Source of the DNA: JAHJQZ01 sp963667595 | GTDB lineage: Bacteria > Pseudomonadota > Alphaproteobacteria > Rhizobiales > Devosiaceae | Assembly: GCA_963667595.2 (NCBI GenBank) | Contig: CAXXWD010000006.1 | Coordinates: forward strand, 7,238 to 71,237 | Length of the DNA stretch: 64,000 nucleotides | Direction of reading: 5' to 3' | Shown: piece by piece, positions 44,538 to 53,656 of the stretch | Position numbering within the stretch: position 1 is the stretch's first letter | Layout: every line of letters starts with the position of its first letter | Made by a program: the position numbers and the translations under genes | The notes under the pieces: generated by a model | What the model was told of the DNA's origin: nothing | Database searches by the model: none | What the model saw: only the letters and a program-made list of their open reading frames with translations

Positions 44538-44978
44538 TTATAGCGTTTCCGCGACGGCACTGCGGATAAGGTCGGCGAAGTCGCGTGCCACGTCCCTTGA
44601 GAACATCTTCTTCGGCGTTCCTTTGACCGACAACTGCACCTCGATGCCGTTGCCTTTACGCACGGCAGTGAAATCGCTGTCGATGCTGAAGACACCGCCT
44701 CCTTCATCGGTTGTCAGTCCGAGAATGGTGTTGGCCAGCTTGATCGCGTCCGGCTCGGCAAAAGTCTTTGGCGCATGACCGTCAAACACAATCCTCACGC
44801 CGTCTTTTGTGTGGCGAATAACAATGCCGGGGATGCCAGGCTTGATTGTGCCGGCGGCGATCTCCCGCCGGATCAGATATCCAACGGTATCGGCAATGGA
44901 CAGATCGAGCACAGCTCCAATCGCCTTGAGCTGATCGATACGCTCCGAAGGCAGCTTGATAGTGGGATTTTGAGACAA
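44538..44978 (-). CDS. Hypothetical protein with ribbon-helix-helix-like N-terminus
   Basis: 146 residues from a TTG start with AAGGAG six bases upstream. The N-terminus (NPTIKLPSERIDQLKAIGAVLDL) has the strand-helix look of a CopG/MetJ DNA-binding domain. The rest (IVIRHTKDGVRIVFDGHAPKTF, then RKGNGIEVQLSVKGTPKKMF) is of unknown fold. A near-perfect palindrome around GGTATACC lies just upstream. It may be a regulator; that is inference. Confidence 0.5.
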   Translation of the reverse strand: MSQNPTIKLPSERIDQLKAIGAVLDLSIADTVGYLIRREIAAGTIKPGIPGIVIRHTKDGVRIVFDGHAPKTFAEPDAIKLANTILGLTTDEGGGVFSIDSDFTAVRKGNGIEVQLSVKGTPKKMFSRDVARDFADLIRSAVAETL

Positions 44979-44989
44979 CGCAAACTCCT

Positions 44990-45005
44990 TAATGGTATAC
45001 CTTTA
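44990..45005. promoter_or_regulatory. Operator-like palindrome TAATGGTATACCTTTA
   Basis: 14 of 16 bases are symmetric around the perfect centre GGTATACC. It is 11 bases from the TTG start of the ribbon-helix-helix-like gene and about 60 bases before the rightward secreted-protein gene, so it lies in a divergent control region where autoregulation could occur. Confidence 0.4.
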
Positions 45006-45065
45006 ATATAGCTGGTAGTTTTTGATTTTTCAATATAATATTCTCAGAAAATGGGGGATTGAGCG

Positions 45066-45716
45066 TTGAATTTGTTGCGGCGTATTCTGATCATTCTTGT
45101 CGCTTTTTGCGGAGCCGGTGCCATGCCAACACTGGCTTCAGACAATCCCGGTGATCAGCTTGTCAACAATCGGCTAGATGGCTGGATGACATGTCTTTAC
45201 GATGCCTTTGCCCTTCACGAGGTCATCCTAGAAGGGAGCACACCAGAGATTTCTGCATCACAGTCATTGCTCGACTGCACGGACGCAGAAGACCTGCTCA
45301 TCGACGCCTTCAAAATTGCCTATGACGACAAAAGGGCAAAAGCCACGATTGCCAAATTCAACTCTTCAATGAAGCTAGACGTTATCCGAGGGCTGGTAGA
45401 GAAGGGCTACGAGTTCAAACAAGAACATGCACAAGATACTCCTCCACAAAGAGGTTTCTTTGACCAATACCAGGAGGAGCTAACCGACCGCATCGCTTCA
45501 TCGTCAGACGCTACCGATGAACTGCTTAGTTTATACCGGGACGCCAATAGGCAATGCAGCGGGGTGGGCGACTCCCTCAAGACGTGGGTGGGTTGCAGCA
45601 TGCGAGACATTTACTCCGCAGCACTTTCAAACCGTGACATGTGCTACGGCAAGGAAGGCCAAGCCGGATATGAAATGAAGTGGCACAAGTGCGGCAGTGA
45701 CTCTTTGCGGCCTTAG
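45066..45716 (+). CDS. Exported hypothetical protein (element cargo)
   Basis: 216 residues with a clear signal peptide (MNLLRRILIILVAFCGAGA, cleavage near TLAS). The mature part has paired cysteines (MTCLYDAFALH, LLDCTDAED, RQCSGVGDSLKTWVGC, MCYGKEG, HKCGSD) suggesting disulfides in the periplasm. It starts at a TTG, is less GC-rich than its neighbours and points against the phage module. No family is recognised; it may be a lysogenic conversion gene. Confidence 0.55.
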   Translation: MNLLRRILIILVAFCGAGAMPTLASDNPGDQLVNNRLDGWMTCLYDAFALHEVILEGSTPEISASQSLLDCTDAEDLLIDAFKIAYDDKRAKATIAKFNSSMKLDVIRGLVEKGYEFKQEHAQDTPPQRGFFDQYQEELTDRIASSSDATDELLSLYRDANRQCSGVGDSLKTWVGCSMRDIYSAALSNRDMCYGKEGQAGYEMKWHKCGSDSLRP

Positions 45717-47740
45717 TAGTTGCGCGTATTCAGCGCGTTTCCCGGCCTCTTCTGCCTGCGCAACTCGTCTGCCACCAGACCTCGCATTGTGCCTTCAAGC
45801 TGCGTAGCCATGCGCTTTGCCAGGTCCTGGTTCTGCTCAGGCGTGCCGGCTGATCCGTTGACAGTGATCGGCGCATTAATCGTTACCGGTGCCGCGTTGT
45901 CGTTCGCAAAGCGGTAATTGTCGTTGGCGGCTGCCAGCGAAGGCGCATGCGCCGCAAGCCCGCCATCGGCAAAGCCACGCACCGTGCCGTCATTGATCGC
46001 ACGCAGCAAATCGAGATTGGCACGGGTTGCAGAGGCATTGACGACGAATTCGCCGTCAGACAACCGCGCCGGAATGCTGTCACTGGTGGCCGTGCCAGGT
46101 CCGCGAATAAGCCCACCGGTTGCAGCTTCAACCGCGCCGCCGTCCTTGAAGCCGAACAGCCCGCCAAAAAGCCCACCGCCAGCGACGCCGCCAAGGTTTG
46201 AGAACAGCGAATTGATCAGGCTGTCGAGCGCCATATCGATCAGACGATCAGCCAGGCGTCCAAAGGCGTTCGCAAGCGCGGTCGCGCCATCCACGCCGTT
46301 GCGAAGGTCACTGATCAACCCACCGAGAAAGTCCTTGGCGATGCCCTTGGCAGTGCTCGAGGCTTCCTCAAGGCGCTGCATAGCGGCCTTCTCGGATTCG
46401 ATGGCAGTGATCAACTCAGTAATGCTGGCCTTTTGCGCATCCGTCGCGCCTGCACCAGCACGGCGCAACTCGGCATTGACGCGCTGCTCAAGCTCCGACT
46501 GCCCCATAAGACGAAGCTCTTCCTGCAATTCGGCAATTAAGCTGGCTGCGGCGTCGCGCTGTTCGCGCATGCCAGATGCACCGCCTGATTTACTCCCCGA
46601 AGCCGGCGCAATCGGCGCGACCACCGGAGTGCGCATGTCATCGACGCTTTCGAAGCTCGGGGTCTTCGCTGCCCGGTTAAAAGTCTCGCCAATGTCGAAT
46701 TGGCGCGGATCGAACCGTTTGACGATGGCGTCTTCGAGCTCCGCGATTTCAGCGCGCAGCTTGTCTTTGGCTTCGTCGCTCATGCTGCCGATGCCGAACC
46801 AGCCGGTATCGCTCTCAAGAGCCGCTTTCTTGGAGGCCAGTTGTTCGCGCATGATGTCAATGCTGCGTTCGTTCAGCGGTGCTGTCCGCTCGCGCAAGCT
46901 CACCATGCCGGGCAGCTGACTGAAGGCGTTCAGAAAGTCGCCAAGCGCAGCAGCAGCTTCGACAATGGCCTGCTTGAGCGCAACGTCAACCGTATTGGCA
47001 ACCTGGTTGAACTTCCGGTCCAGTTCGGCTGCCTTTTCGATCACGTCCTGGCTCATGACCAGGCCAAGATCGCGTGCTTCCTGCCTGGTGCGGTTCAGGC
47101 CGTCCGCACCCTGGTCAATCAGTTCAACGAAGCGCTCGCCACCGGTTCCGCCAAACAGTTCGTCGGCGATGCGGATTTGCGCAGCGCGGTCGAGCTGCCC
47201 CAGCTTGCCGATGATTTCAGTGAAGAGCGCCGACGGGTCTTTGAGCTTGGCCTTGAGCGCATCGGCACTGAAGCCAAGCCGCTGAAACGCTTCCGCCGCC
47301 GAACCGCCACCCGTGACAATGAATTCGTCTGCGCGCAGGTTCAGTTCCTTGATGCCGTCCGTGAGACTGTCGACACCGATGCGGTTTTGCTCGGCGACGT
47401 ATTTCCATTCCTGAAAGTCCTCAAGCTTCATGCCGGCGCGCTTGGCTTCGTTGCCGATCTCGGCAATGCCTTTTGCGATATTGCCCACACGGTCGACCAT
47501 GCCATTGATGCCGCCAGCGACAAGGCCACCAACCAGGCCCGCAGCCATGGATTTGCCGATGCCGCCGACCTTGCTCGCCATATTGGCCATTTGCTTTTCA
47601 AGCCGCTTGGTCGCCTGCTTGGAACGGTTTTCGATTGCGCCGAAATTCTTGCTGGCGGTCTGGTTTGCGCGCTGAAAATTGCGCTCGAAATCCCTGATCC
47701 GGGCTTCAAGAGAAACTAGAAGGCGTTCTTCGTCTGCCAT
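45713..47740 (-). CDS. Phage tail tape-measure protein
   Basis: 675 residues. N-terminal coiled coil (RIRDFERNFQRANQTASKNF, then NRSKQATKRLEKQMANMASK), glycine-rich hydrophobic patch (AAGLVGGLVAGGINGM), central helical repeats, second hydrophobic Gly-rich region near 540-570 (GGVAGGGLFGGLFGFKDGG), then the tail DGEFVVNASATR typical of lambda-like tape-measure proteins. It is short for the class, so the tail would be short. It directly follows terL, an unusual order, as the tail tube genes expected between are missing. Confidence 0.8.
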   Translation of the reverse strand: MADEERLLVSLEARIRDFERNFQRANQTASKNFGAIENRSKQATKRLEKQMANMASKVGGIGKSMAAGLVGGLVAGGINGMVDRVGNIAKGIAEIGNEAKRAGMKLEDFQEWKYVAEQNRIGVDSLTDGIKELNLRADEFIVTGGGSAAEAFQRLGFSADALKAKLKDPSALFTEIIGKLGQLDRAAQIRIADELFGGTGGERFVELIDQGADGLNRTRQEARDLGLVMSQDVIEKAAELDRKFNQVANTVDVALKQAIVEAAAALGDFLNAFSQLPGMVSLRERTAPLNERSIDIMREQLASKKAALESDTGWFGIGSMSDEAKDKLRAEIAELEDAIVKRFDPRQFDIGETFNRAAKTPSFESVDDMRTPVVAPIAPASGSKSGGASGMREQRDAAASLIAELQEELRLMGQSELEQRVNAELRRAGAGATDAQKASITELITAIESEKAAMQRLEEASSTAKGIAKDFLGGLISDLRNGVDGATALANAFGRLADRLIDMALDSLINSLFSNLGGVAGGGLFGGLFGFKDGGAVEAATGGLIRGPGTATSDSIPARLSDGEFVVNASATRANLDLLRAINDGTVRGFADGGLAAHAPSLAAANDNYRFANDNAAPVTINAPITVNGSAGTPEQNQDLAKRMATQLEGTMRGLVADELRRQKRPGNALNTRNY

Positions 47741-47752
47741 CGTCGGCGGTCC

Positions 47753-49360
47753 TTATGCGACTTCGGGAACCGGTTCGGTTTCCCAGAATGATTTCTGATT
47801 GTCGTTTGCCGCCGCGATGCCCACGGCCATGACCGTGGCCACGGCTCCATCGATCCGATCGCGGCGCTTGGTCTTGTGCAGGCGCTTGATATCCGCGTCG
47901 CTGACCGTGACGGCCACGGAGTCAAAGTGGTGACGCAAGACGGGGTGTCCGGAATGCCGAAGCGTCTGGCCGGCCACGGCGCGCTCCAATTCCGCAATTG
48001 CCGGTGCCATCGTCTGCCAGCCCTGGCGGAATTCCACGACCGGCAAGCCATCCTCATAGAGCCGCTGCATGATCGTGCGCGCCATGTGAGGATCAAAAGC
48101 AATCTGGTGAACATCAAACCGTGCGCACAGCTCGCGCACGTGGTCCTCGATTGCAGACGGCTCGACAATCGGGCCTTCAATGGTCTTGATCAGTCCATCC
48201 CTCGCCCATGTCGCGTAAGGCACGCCGTCACGATCCGCACGATCTTCCAAGTCGTCACCGGGAAGGAAGAACCAGGGATAGACGACTACGCAGCCGTCAT
48301 CGCGCCGCCATGCAGCAACCACCGCTGTCAGATCGCCATTGAGGCTCAGGTCGATACCCAGGAAACACGGCAGCTCTTCAAGTTCAGCCAGGTCCAGGTC
48401 GAAGGCGCACTTGTCGAACAGCGCCATATCGAAAAGCGGTTCGCGGGAATGGGCAGCCCAGATGTTGAGGTTGAGCTGCTTGAAGCTTGAAAGCTCTTGA
48501 GGCCGGTTCGCGACTTCGCGCGCGTATTGACGCAAGCCATCGATATCAGGATAGGCCGGCGTGCAGCTCAGGCCGGGATTGACCAGGTGCCAAACCTCTT
48601 CATCCTGCCATTCACAACCGGCAGGCGGCTCGAACAGAACCGGCAGCAGACTCGGATCGTCAATCTCGCCTAGTGCAACGCTGCGCGCGTAGTCGTATTG
48701 GCGAAACCCGACATTGTCCTGGCCACGTCCGGCGGTTGTGATGATGGCATTGAGCGAACCGGGCGTCTTGATCAGGCCGGTTTTCAGCGCCTCCCAAAGG
48801 TCTTCTTTTGGCCAGGCATGCAACTCGTCCATGAGCACGAAGGCAGGCGTGCGCCCGTGCTGCGTTTTGCCATCTGCGCTGATCGCTTCCACGACCGTGC
48901 GTGTGCGAAGATCCATGAAGCGATTGCGGTAGTCGGCGAATTTTACCAAACTCGTCAGGCGGCGATCATGGCGCAAAATATCGGTCGCCTCGGTAAGCGC
49001 GATGCGCGCCTGCTTTTGGTCCGCCGCTGCCAATACCACTTGCGAACCCGACAGCTTTTCCGGACCGATGGAATGGAGCAAAGCCAGACCGGCACCGAGC
49101 GTGGTCTTGCGGTTGCCGCGCGGGATCATGGCGAACAGCGTCTTGTAGGTGCGCGTGCCATCCTGGCGACGCGCGCCATAGAGTTTGCGCACCAGGCGCT
49201 CCATCCACGGATCGAGTTGAAACCCCATTCCGGGCCGGGTGCTTTTGGGGTGCTTGATGTTGCGCAGAAAGTTCACGGCGCGCTCGCCGCAGCCGAGCGG
49301 ATCGTCAATCGGCGAATTGTCAAAAAGCCATGTCGGATAGGTCTTCGGCGGGGTGATCAT
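47753..49360 (-). CDS. terL: Phage terminase large subunit
   Basis: 535 residues with the ATPase at the N-terminal half: Walker A-like MIPRGNRKTTLGAG at about 79-92 and Walker B FVLMDELHAW at about 171-180. The C-terminal nuclease has FLGIDLSLNGDLTAVV and later HQIAFDPHMARTI. It pumps DNA into the prohead and cuts it. The start overlaps terS by four bases (ATGA). Confidence 0.93.
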   Translation of the reverse strand: MITPPKTYPTWLFDNSPIDDPLGCGERAVNFLRNIKHPKSTRPGMGFQLDPWMERLVRKLYGARRQDGTRTYKTLFAMIPRGNRKTTLGAGLALLHSIGPEKLSGSQVVLAAADQKQARIALTEATDILRHDRRLTSLVKFADYRNRFMDLRTRTVVEAISADGKTQHGRTPAFVLMDELHAWPKEDLWEALKTGLIKTPGSLNAIITTAGRGQDNVGFRQYDYARSVALGEIDDPSLLPVLFEPPAGCEWQDEEVWHLVNPGLSCTPAYPDIDGLRQYAREVANRPQELSSFKQLNLNIWAAHSREPLFDMALFDKCAFDLDLAELEELPCFLGIDLSLNGDLTAVVAAWRRDDGCVVVYPWFFLPGDDLEDRADRDGVPYATWARDGLIKTIEGPIVEPSAIEDHVRELCARFDVHQIAFDPHMARTIMQRLYEDGLPVVEFRQGWQTMAPAIAELERAVAGQTLRHSGHPVLRHHFDSVAVTVSDADIKRLHKTKRRDRIDGAVATVMAVGIAAANDNQKSFWETEPVPEVA

Positions 49361-49728
49361 TCGAGGAAATCCAGTTCCTCATTGCCGCCTTCGCGCACGT
49401 TCGCCCGCGACCGGGAGACGGGTGTCAGTCCCAATTCGGCGGCAAGCTGGCGAGCCGTCTGCATGGCCTTGTCTTGGGCACGCACAATCGCCAGGTCAGG
49501 CAACGCGGCTTTCCGGATTGCCTGCTCGAATTCGCGCACGCGGGCGATGGCGACGCAGTAGTTTTCAAGGCACCCCATATCCGCGTCTGTTAGGATTTTG
49601 CGCTCGATAAGCAGCGGCATCACGCGCCGCCATTCGGCCTTGCCGTGCCGGGAAAGAAAACTCGGCGGCTTCGGCACCGACGCAATCGCGTCGGCATCTT
49701 CAACAAGTTCGGGCTTGCGGCCTTTCAC
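49357..49728 (-). CDS. terS: Phage terminase small subunit (P27 family)
   Basis: 123 residues beginning MKGRKPEL with the P27-type helical core: PPSFLSRHGKAEWRRVMPLL, DMGCLENYCVAIARV and ELGLTPVSRSR. It recognises the packaging site and recruits TerL, which overlaps it. Confidence 0.88.
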   Translation of the reverse strand: MKGRKPELVEDADAIASVPKPPSFLSRHGKAEWRRVMPLLIERKILTDADMGCLENYCVAIARVREFEQAIRKAALPDLAIVRAQDKAMQTARQLAAELGLTPVSRSRANVREGGNEELDFLE

Positions 49729-50042
49729 TAGGGCCGCCTTTCAACCCGCAACAGCAGCCCGCGCCGCCGCCCGATCTCATCAATGCCGACAATGTCGAAC
49801 GCCTGGCCGTCAAACACCAGGCGGTCATCGGTGGTCAGTCCAGCGAAGTAGCGGGTGCGAAATGTCATCCGCACCACTTCGGACTTGCCGGTTTCGGTGT
49901 TGGCTTCATCGCTGGACACTTCGACGCGCTCGGCGCGCATAGTCGTCAGCGCTGCCCAGGATTCGGTGACGGTGCCAGCGTCGCTGACGGTTTCAGAGCG
50001 CCGCTCCAACGTGATCGACCTATCGAGACTCCCTGCCCTCAT
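49728..50042 (-). CDS. Phage head closure (head-tail adaptor) protein
   Basis: 104 residues, beginning MRAGSLDRSITLERRSETVS, with VEVSSDEANTETGKSEVV and RTRYFAGLTTDDRLVFDGQ, the pattern of SPP1 gp16/HK97-type head closure proteins. It overlaps the upstream and downstream genes by a few bases. Confidence 0.85.
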   Translation of the reverse strand: MRAGSLDRSITLERRSETVSDAGTVTESWAALTTMRAERVEVSSDEANTETGKSEVVRMTFRTRYFAGLTTDDRLVFDGQAFDIVGIDEIGRRRGLLLRVERRP

Positions 50043-50452
50043 ACGCCGAACCCCATCAGCGCCCGCACGCTCATGACGGCGTGCCCATGTTGGCCGGACG
50101 GGTCGCGCATGTAGCGCGTTGCCTCGACACGAATGCCATCGGTCAGGTCGAAGCCGGGAACGTCAAGCGACCGGTCCAGCGCACGCCAAGTCGCATCCGC
50201 GATTGTCTTGGCGGCCTCAAGCCCATCTTCGACCACCCAAAAATGCAGGTCAGCGTGGACAGTCACATTGCAGTAGCTCGGATAATGCCCTTCAAGGATC
50301 GTCTGCCCATCGCCTATGATGATGGCGGGAAACTGCTCAGGCCGCGCCGCACCGTCGCGGATATGCGCATCAGGCACCAGCGCCAACACATCTGGCGTGT
50401 CCAGCAGCCGGGCGCGGATTGCTTTTTGCAAGGCAAGGCTCGGTTCGGTCAT
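50039..50452 (-). CDS. Tail completion protein (DUF3168 family)
   Basis: 137 residues from ATG 50452, which overlaps the HK97-gp10 stop as ATGA; GTG 50461 is an alternative. The segments LQKAIRARLLDTPDVLALV, FPAIIIGDGQTI and HADLHFWVVEDGLEAAKTIAD match DUF3168 proteins that join the tail to the head connector. Confidence 0.85.
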   Translation of the reverse strand: MTEPSLALQKAIRARLLDTPDVLALVPDAHIRDGAARPEQFPAIIIGDGQTILEGHYPSYCNVTVHADLHFWVVEDGLEAAKTIADATWRALDRSLDVPGFDLTDGIRVEATRYMRDPSGQHGHAVMSVRALMGFGV

Positions 50453-50865
50453 GCGCGCCACTCGTCTTTGACGGCCTTACGCACCGAGCGCTTGATACGA
50501 TTGGTGATGCGCTTTTTAAGCAACCGGAAGGACGGCCAGAAAAAGGGCTGAGCTTCAGCCGCGCTGGTGCCGTATTCGACAAGGTGCGCATAGCGCACGT
50601 CCTCATTGCCTGCCGTCACCAGCACCTCAAGCTCACCAGCGGTGCGAGAACCACCAGGCTGCGAATAGGCCGGACTTGTTGCACCAGGCGGCGTTACCGC
50701 CACGCTTGCGGCCAGGGCACCGGTATCTTTCGGCGCAAGGTGTTCCATTGCGCCGGCAAGTTCTTCACCGGACTTAACCAAAGCCGGCGCAACAGCGGCA
50801 CGGACTGCCTTCGGAATGGCGTTCAAACGCCGTTCAAGACGCAAAAGTTGAGCGGATTTGGCCAT
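50449..50865 (-). CDS. HK97-gp10 family putative tail/morphogenesis protein
   Basis: 138 residues: LERRLNAIPKAVRAAVAPAL, HLAPKDTGALAASVAV, VRYAHLVEYGTSAAEAQPFFWPSF. The KDTGAL and HLVEYGT motifs define the HK97 gp10-like family. Its start shares bases with the stop of the head-tail connector gene. Confidence 0.88.
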   Translation of the reverse strand: MAKSAQLLRLERRLNAIPKAVRAAVAPALVKSGEELAGAMEHLAPKDTGALAASVAVTPPGATSPAYSQPGGSRTAGELEVLVTAGNEDVRYAHLVEYGTSAAEAQPFFWPSFRLLKKRITNRIKRSVRKAVKDEWRA

Positions 50866-51152
50866 CAGAACGTCCAGTTCCGATGCGGAAGAACGATGTC
50901 GATATAGCCAAACGGCACACTGTAAGCGCTCGCTTCAACAAGCCCGCTTTCGCGCTGCTCATACCACCAGCCCGCGAGCATCAAGACTGCCTGACGAATG
51001 TCGGCAGGCGCGGTTTCCCAGGCGATTTCCTCATCAGCACCGATCTGCCGAGTGGTGAATGCCAGTGCGGCATCGAGCTTGTCTGACAGCAAGCTATTGT
51101 CGGTATCATCGAGGATATTCAGATGCGCCTTCAGGCTTTCGAGCGCGGTCAT
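50865..51152 (-). CDS. Phage head-tail connector protein
   Basis: 95 residues: LESLKAHLNILDDTDNSLLS, IRQAVLMLAGWWYEQRESGL. This matches gp6-like connector proteins (LKAHLRI...D..D..L and AVLLLVAHWYENRE). It overlaps its upstream neighbour by ATGA. Confidence 0.85.
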   Translation of the reverse strand: MTALESLKAHLNILDDTDNSLLSDKLDAALAFTTRQIGADEEIAWETAPADIRQAVLMLAGWWYEQRESGLVEASAYSVPFGYIDIVLPHRNWTF

Positions 51153-51472
51153 TCAGAAAACTCCAATTTCGAAAAATACCGCGCGGTGCTCCCCGCGCCG
51201 GTCCCCTGAAAGTCCCGAAAGTTCCTGCCCACCCCCGTGCGCTCGCCAATCGATGCAAGCGCGCGCTTCTGAACATGATCCGGATCGAAGCCCGCCAGGT
51301 TGCAGACAGTCAGAAAATCCGGGTCTGCGTTGATGAACCAATTGCGAGCATCTTCGATCTCAAGGGCGCGTCGCGTGTCGGACGATGCAGTCAGCTTAGA
51401 ATTCGCATCACGAAAGGCCTGGACGATCACCATCTGCCAAATGTGGCGTTCATCTGCGCATGGCTCACTCAT
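51149..51472 (-). CDS. Conserved phage-type hypothetical protein
   Basis: 107 residues from ATG 51472, overlapping the HNH stop by eight bases. It carries LEIEDARNWFINADPDFLTVCNLAGFDPDHV, a segment found in small proteins of alphaproteobacterial prophages near packaging genes. No function is known. Confidence 0.7.
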   Translation of the reverse strand: MSEPCADERHIWQMVIVQAFRDANSKLTASSDTRRALEIEDARNWFINADPDFLTVCNLAGFDPDHVQKRALASIGERTGVGRNFRDFQGTGAGSTARYFSKLEFSE

Positions 51473-51818
51473 GCGGCGCGCCTTTGCCGTGCTCTTCCCG
51501 CTGCTTGTGCTTGCTGTGGCAGCGCGTGCAGAGCGGCTGCCAGTTCGAACGCTCCCAAAACAGATAGTGGTCGCCGCGATGGGGAATGCGGTGGTCAACA
51601 GTCGTGGCGGGTGCACCGCACCGGATGCAGGCCGGATGGGTATCAAGGAACAGCTTGCGTGCCTTTTCCCATTCGGCGGTATAGCCGCGCTGCCGGGCGG
51701 TCGGCCTGTTGCGGTCATGGCGCGCGCGGCGTTCGCGACTGCGCTCGACCTGGCAAACGCAGCGTTGATGCGGTGGAATGATCCTGCCGCAACTGCAAAG
51801 ACGCGGATAGTTGAACAT
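51465..51818 (-). CDS. HNH endonuclease
   Basis: 117 residues with two zinc-type Cys pairs (CSCG, CIRCG) and the HNH core TTVDHRIPHRGDHYLFWERSNWQPLCTRCHSKH. HNH proteins next to terminase genes often take part in DNA packaging and cleavage. Its ATG shares the A of the upstream TGA (TGATG). Confidence 0.88.
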   Translation of the reverse strand: MFNYPRLCSCGRIIPPHQRCVCQVERSRERRARHDRNRPTARQRGYTAEWEKARKLFLDTHPACIRCGAPATTVDHRIPHRGDHYLFWERSNWQPLCTRCHSKHKQREEHGKGAPHE

Positions 51819-52040
51819 CAGCCGCCTGCCCTCAATCTGCGTTTGAGAGAATTCAGACCGACATAATCAAATTCAGGATCGAAACCGGCCGCTTCGCGTG
51901 CGGCTAGATGCTCGGCTGAATAAGGCTCAGCTTCTGCCTTGGTCTCAGTGCCGAAAATCGCCTTGAGCGTGTCGGTGATCAGTTCAGTGCGCCCTGCCCT
52001 GGCGGTAATAATCTCGGCAGGCTGAATAGCCCCGAGTTTT

Positions 52041-52952
52041 CTAGACGCCCTCGGTGCTCATTCTCTGCTGCCGTTCGAACTCGACGGGAGGCAGCATTCC
52101 GTTCCTGACGTGCTTGCGTATTGGGTTGTAGAACATCTCGATGTAATCGAACACGTCCTGCCGGGCTTCTGCGCGGGTTTTGTAGGCCCGGCGCCGTATC
52201 CGTTCCCGCTTGAGCAGGTTGAAGAAGCTCTCGGCGACGGCGTTGTCGTGGCAGTTGCCGCGGCGGCTCATCGAGTGTTCCAGGTTGTGATGCTTGAGGA
52301 ATGCAGCCCAGTCCATGCTGGTGAACTGGGAGCCCTGGTCCGAGTGGATCAGCACCTTGCCCTTCGGCTTCCGTCTCCACACCGCCATCAGCAATGCCTG
52401 TAGGACCACGTCCGTGGTCTGGCGGCTCTGCATCGACCATCCGACGACACGCCGGGAATAAAGATCGATGACGACCGCCAGGTAGGCGAAGCCTTCCAGC
52501 GTCCGGATATAAGTGATGTCTGTCACCCAGGCCCGATCAGGGACTTCTACGTCGAACTGCCGGTCCAGCGTGTTGTCGACGACGACCGAAGGCTTGCCAC
52601 CATAGCTTCCCGGCCGGCGCTTGTAGCCGATCTGGGCCTTGATCCCGGCCAGTCTTGCCAGTCGTGCAACCCGGTTCGGGCAACAGGTCTCTCCCTGATC
52701 AAGAAGATCATCGTGGAGCTTGCGATAGCCATAGACCTTGCCGCTGTCATGCCAGGCTGCCCTGATGAGCTCGGTCTGCCGGACATCCTCCTCCGCTCGC
52801 TTGCTCAGCGGGGTCTTCAGCCAGGCATAGAAGCCACTGGGTTGGATGCGCAGGCACCGACACATCGCACGCACCGAAAACAGCGGGCGATGCTCGGCAA
52901 CGAACGCGTATCTCACTTTGCATCCTTGGCGAAATACGCGGTCGCTTTTTTT
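52041..52952 (-). CDS. IS3-family transposase OrfB (expressed by -1 frameshift)
   Basis: About 300 residues read from the slippage site. HTH_21-type region (SKRAEEDVRQTELIRAAWHD, YGYRKLHDDL), then the rve DDE domain: RAWVTDITYIRT (Asp), LIHSDQGSQFTS (Asp), NAVAESFFNLLKRE (Glu). All three catalytic acids are present, so the element may be active. Confidence 0.92.
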   Translation of the reverse strand, partial: KKSDRVFRQGCKVRYAFVAEHRPLFSVRAMCRCLRIQPSGFYAWLKTPLSKRAEEDVRQTELIRAAWHDSGKVYGYRKLHDDLLDQGETCCPNRVARLARLAGIKAQIGYKRRPGSYGGKPSVVVDNTLDRQFDVEVPDRAWVTDITYIRTLEGFAYLAVVIDLYSRRVVGWSMQSRQTTDVVLQALLMAVWRRKPKGKVLIHSDQGSQFTSMDWAAFLKHHNLEHSMSRRGNCHDNAVAESFFNLLKRERIRRRAYKTRAEARQDVFDYIEMFYNPIRKHVRNGMLPPVEFERQQRMSTEGV

Positions 52953-53182
52953 AGGATGTCGCGCTCCTCGGTGACGCGCGTCAGCTCCTTCTTCAGTCGT
53001 CGAATCTCGGCATCCTTGCCATCGTCGGCCGACCCCGCCGCCGAAAACCTCCTCTTCCACTCGTAGAGCGAGTGCGGGCTGACCCCGAGACGCTTCGAAA
53101 CCTCCGCAACCGGATAGCCCCGTTCGGTGATCTGTGCCACCGCGTCCCGCTTGAACTCGTCACTGAAGTTGGCTTTGCCCAT
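52913..53182 (-). CDS. IS3-family transposase OrfA
   Basis: 89 residues: ANFSDEFKRDAVAQITERGY, VAEVSKRLGVSPHSLYEWKRR (helix-turn-helix), then a leucine-zipper-like EIRRLKKELTRVTEERDILKKA. It binds the IS ends and, by -1 frameshift at A7, yields the OrfAB transposase. Confidence 0.93.
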   Translation of the reverse strand: MGKANFSDEFKRDAVAQITERGYPVAEVSKRLGVSPHSLYEWKRRFSAAGSADDGKDAEIRRLKKELTRVTEERDILKKATAYFAKDAK

Positions 53183-53656
53183 CTTGGCCTCCTTGCCTTA
53201 AAATTAGGGAAGAAGGCGTCTACGAATCTAGGGGCTATTCAGGCGTCGCTTGCCAGGCCTGGTCAGGCGACCAACCAAGCCAGCCCGTCGCCACTTCAAA
53301 GAGCTGTTCGAAAAAGCGCTCAAACGGAATGGGATCAGCAACCGGCACGGAAGTTTTGTTGTCCGCGTCGGCATCAACGCCAGCAATGCCCAGCACGAAT
53401 TGCGTCAAAGGTGCAGTCAGCTTGTCACGGAACTTGCCAAGGCCAATCGCGGCAACGTCCTGGTGCACTGCACGCGGATCGATTGCGGCTTCCCTCAACA
53501 TGTCCGTGACAATCGTCAGGTTGAATTCGGCAAGCGCCTTGGCCAGGCCTTTCAGGCCGTAACGCCGTGCCAGGCGCATAGACGCACCAAGCGACGGGCG
53601 AAGCTCGAAAGCTTCGCCGCCGATTTCTACCAAGATGCTGTCAGCACCCAAACGCA

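Larger units (their letters stand above)
52023..53241 (-). mobile_element. IS3-family insertion sequence with 3-bp target duplication
   Basis: A 1219-bp element with inverted ends both beginning TGAATAGCCCC and sharing TAGACGCC further in. GGC flanks both sides (52020-52022 and 53242-53244). It carries overlapping orfA and orfB with a run of seven A on the coding strand (plus-strand T 52946-52952), the usual -1 slippage site. It interrupts the tail chaperone gene. Confidence 0.92.
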
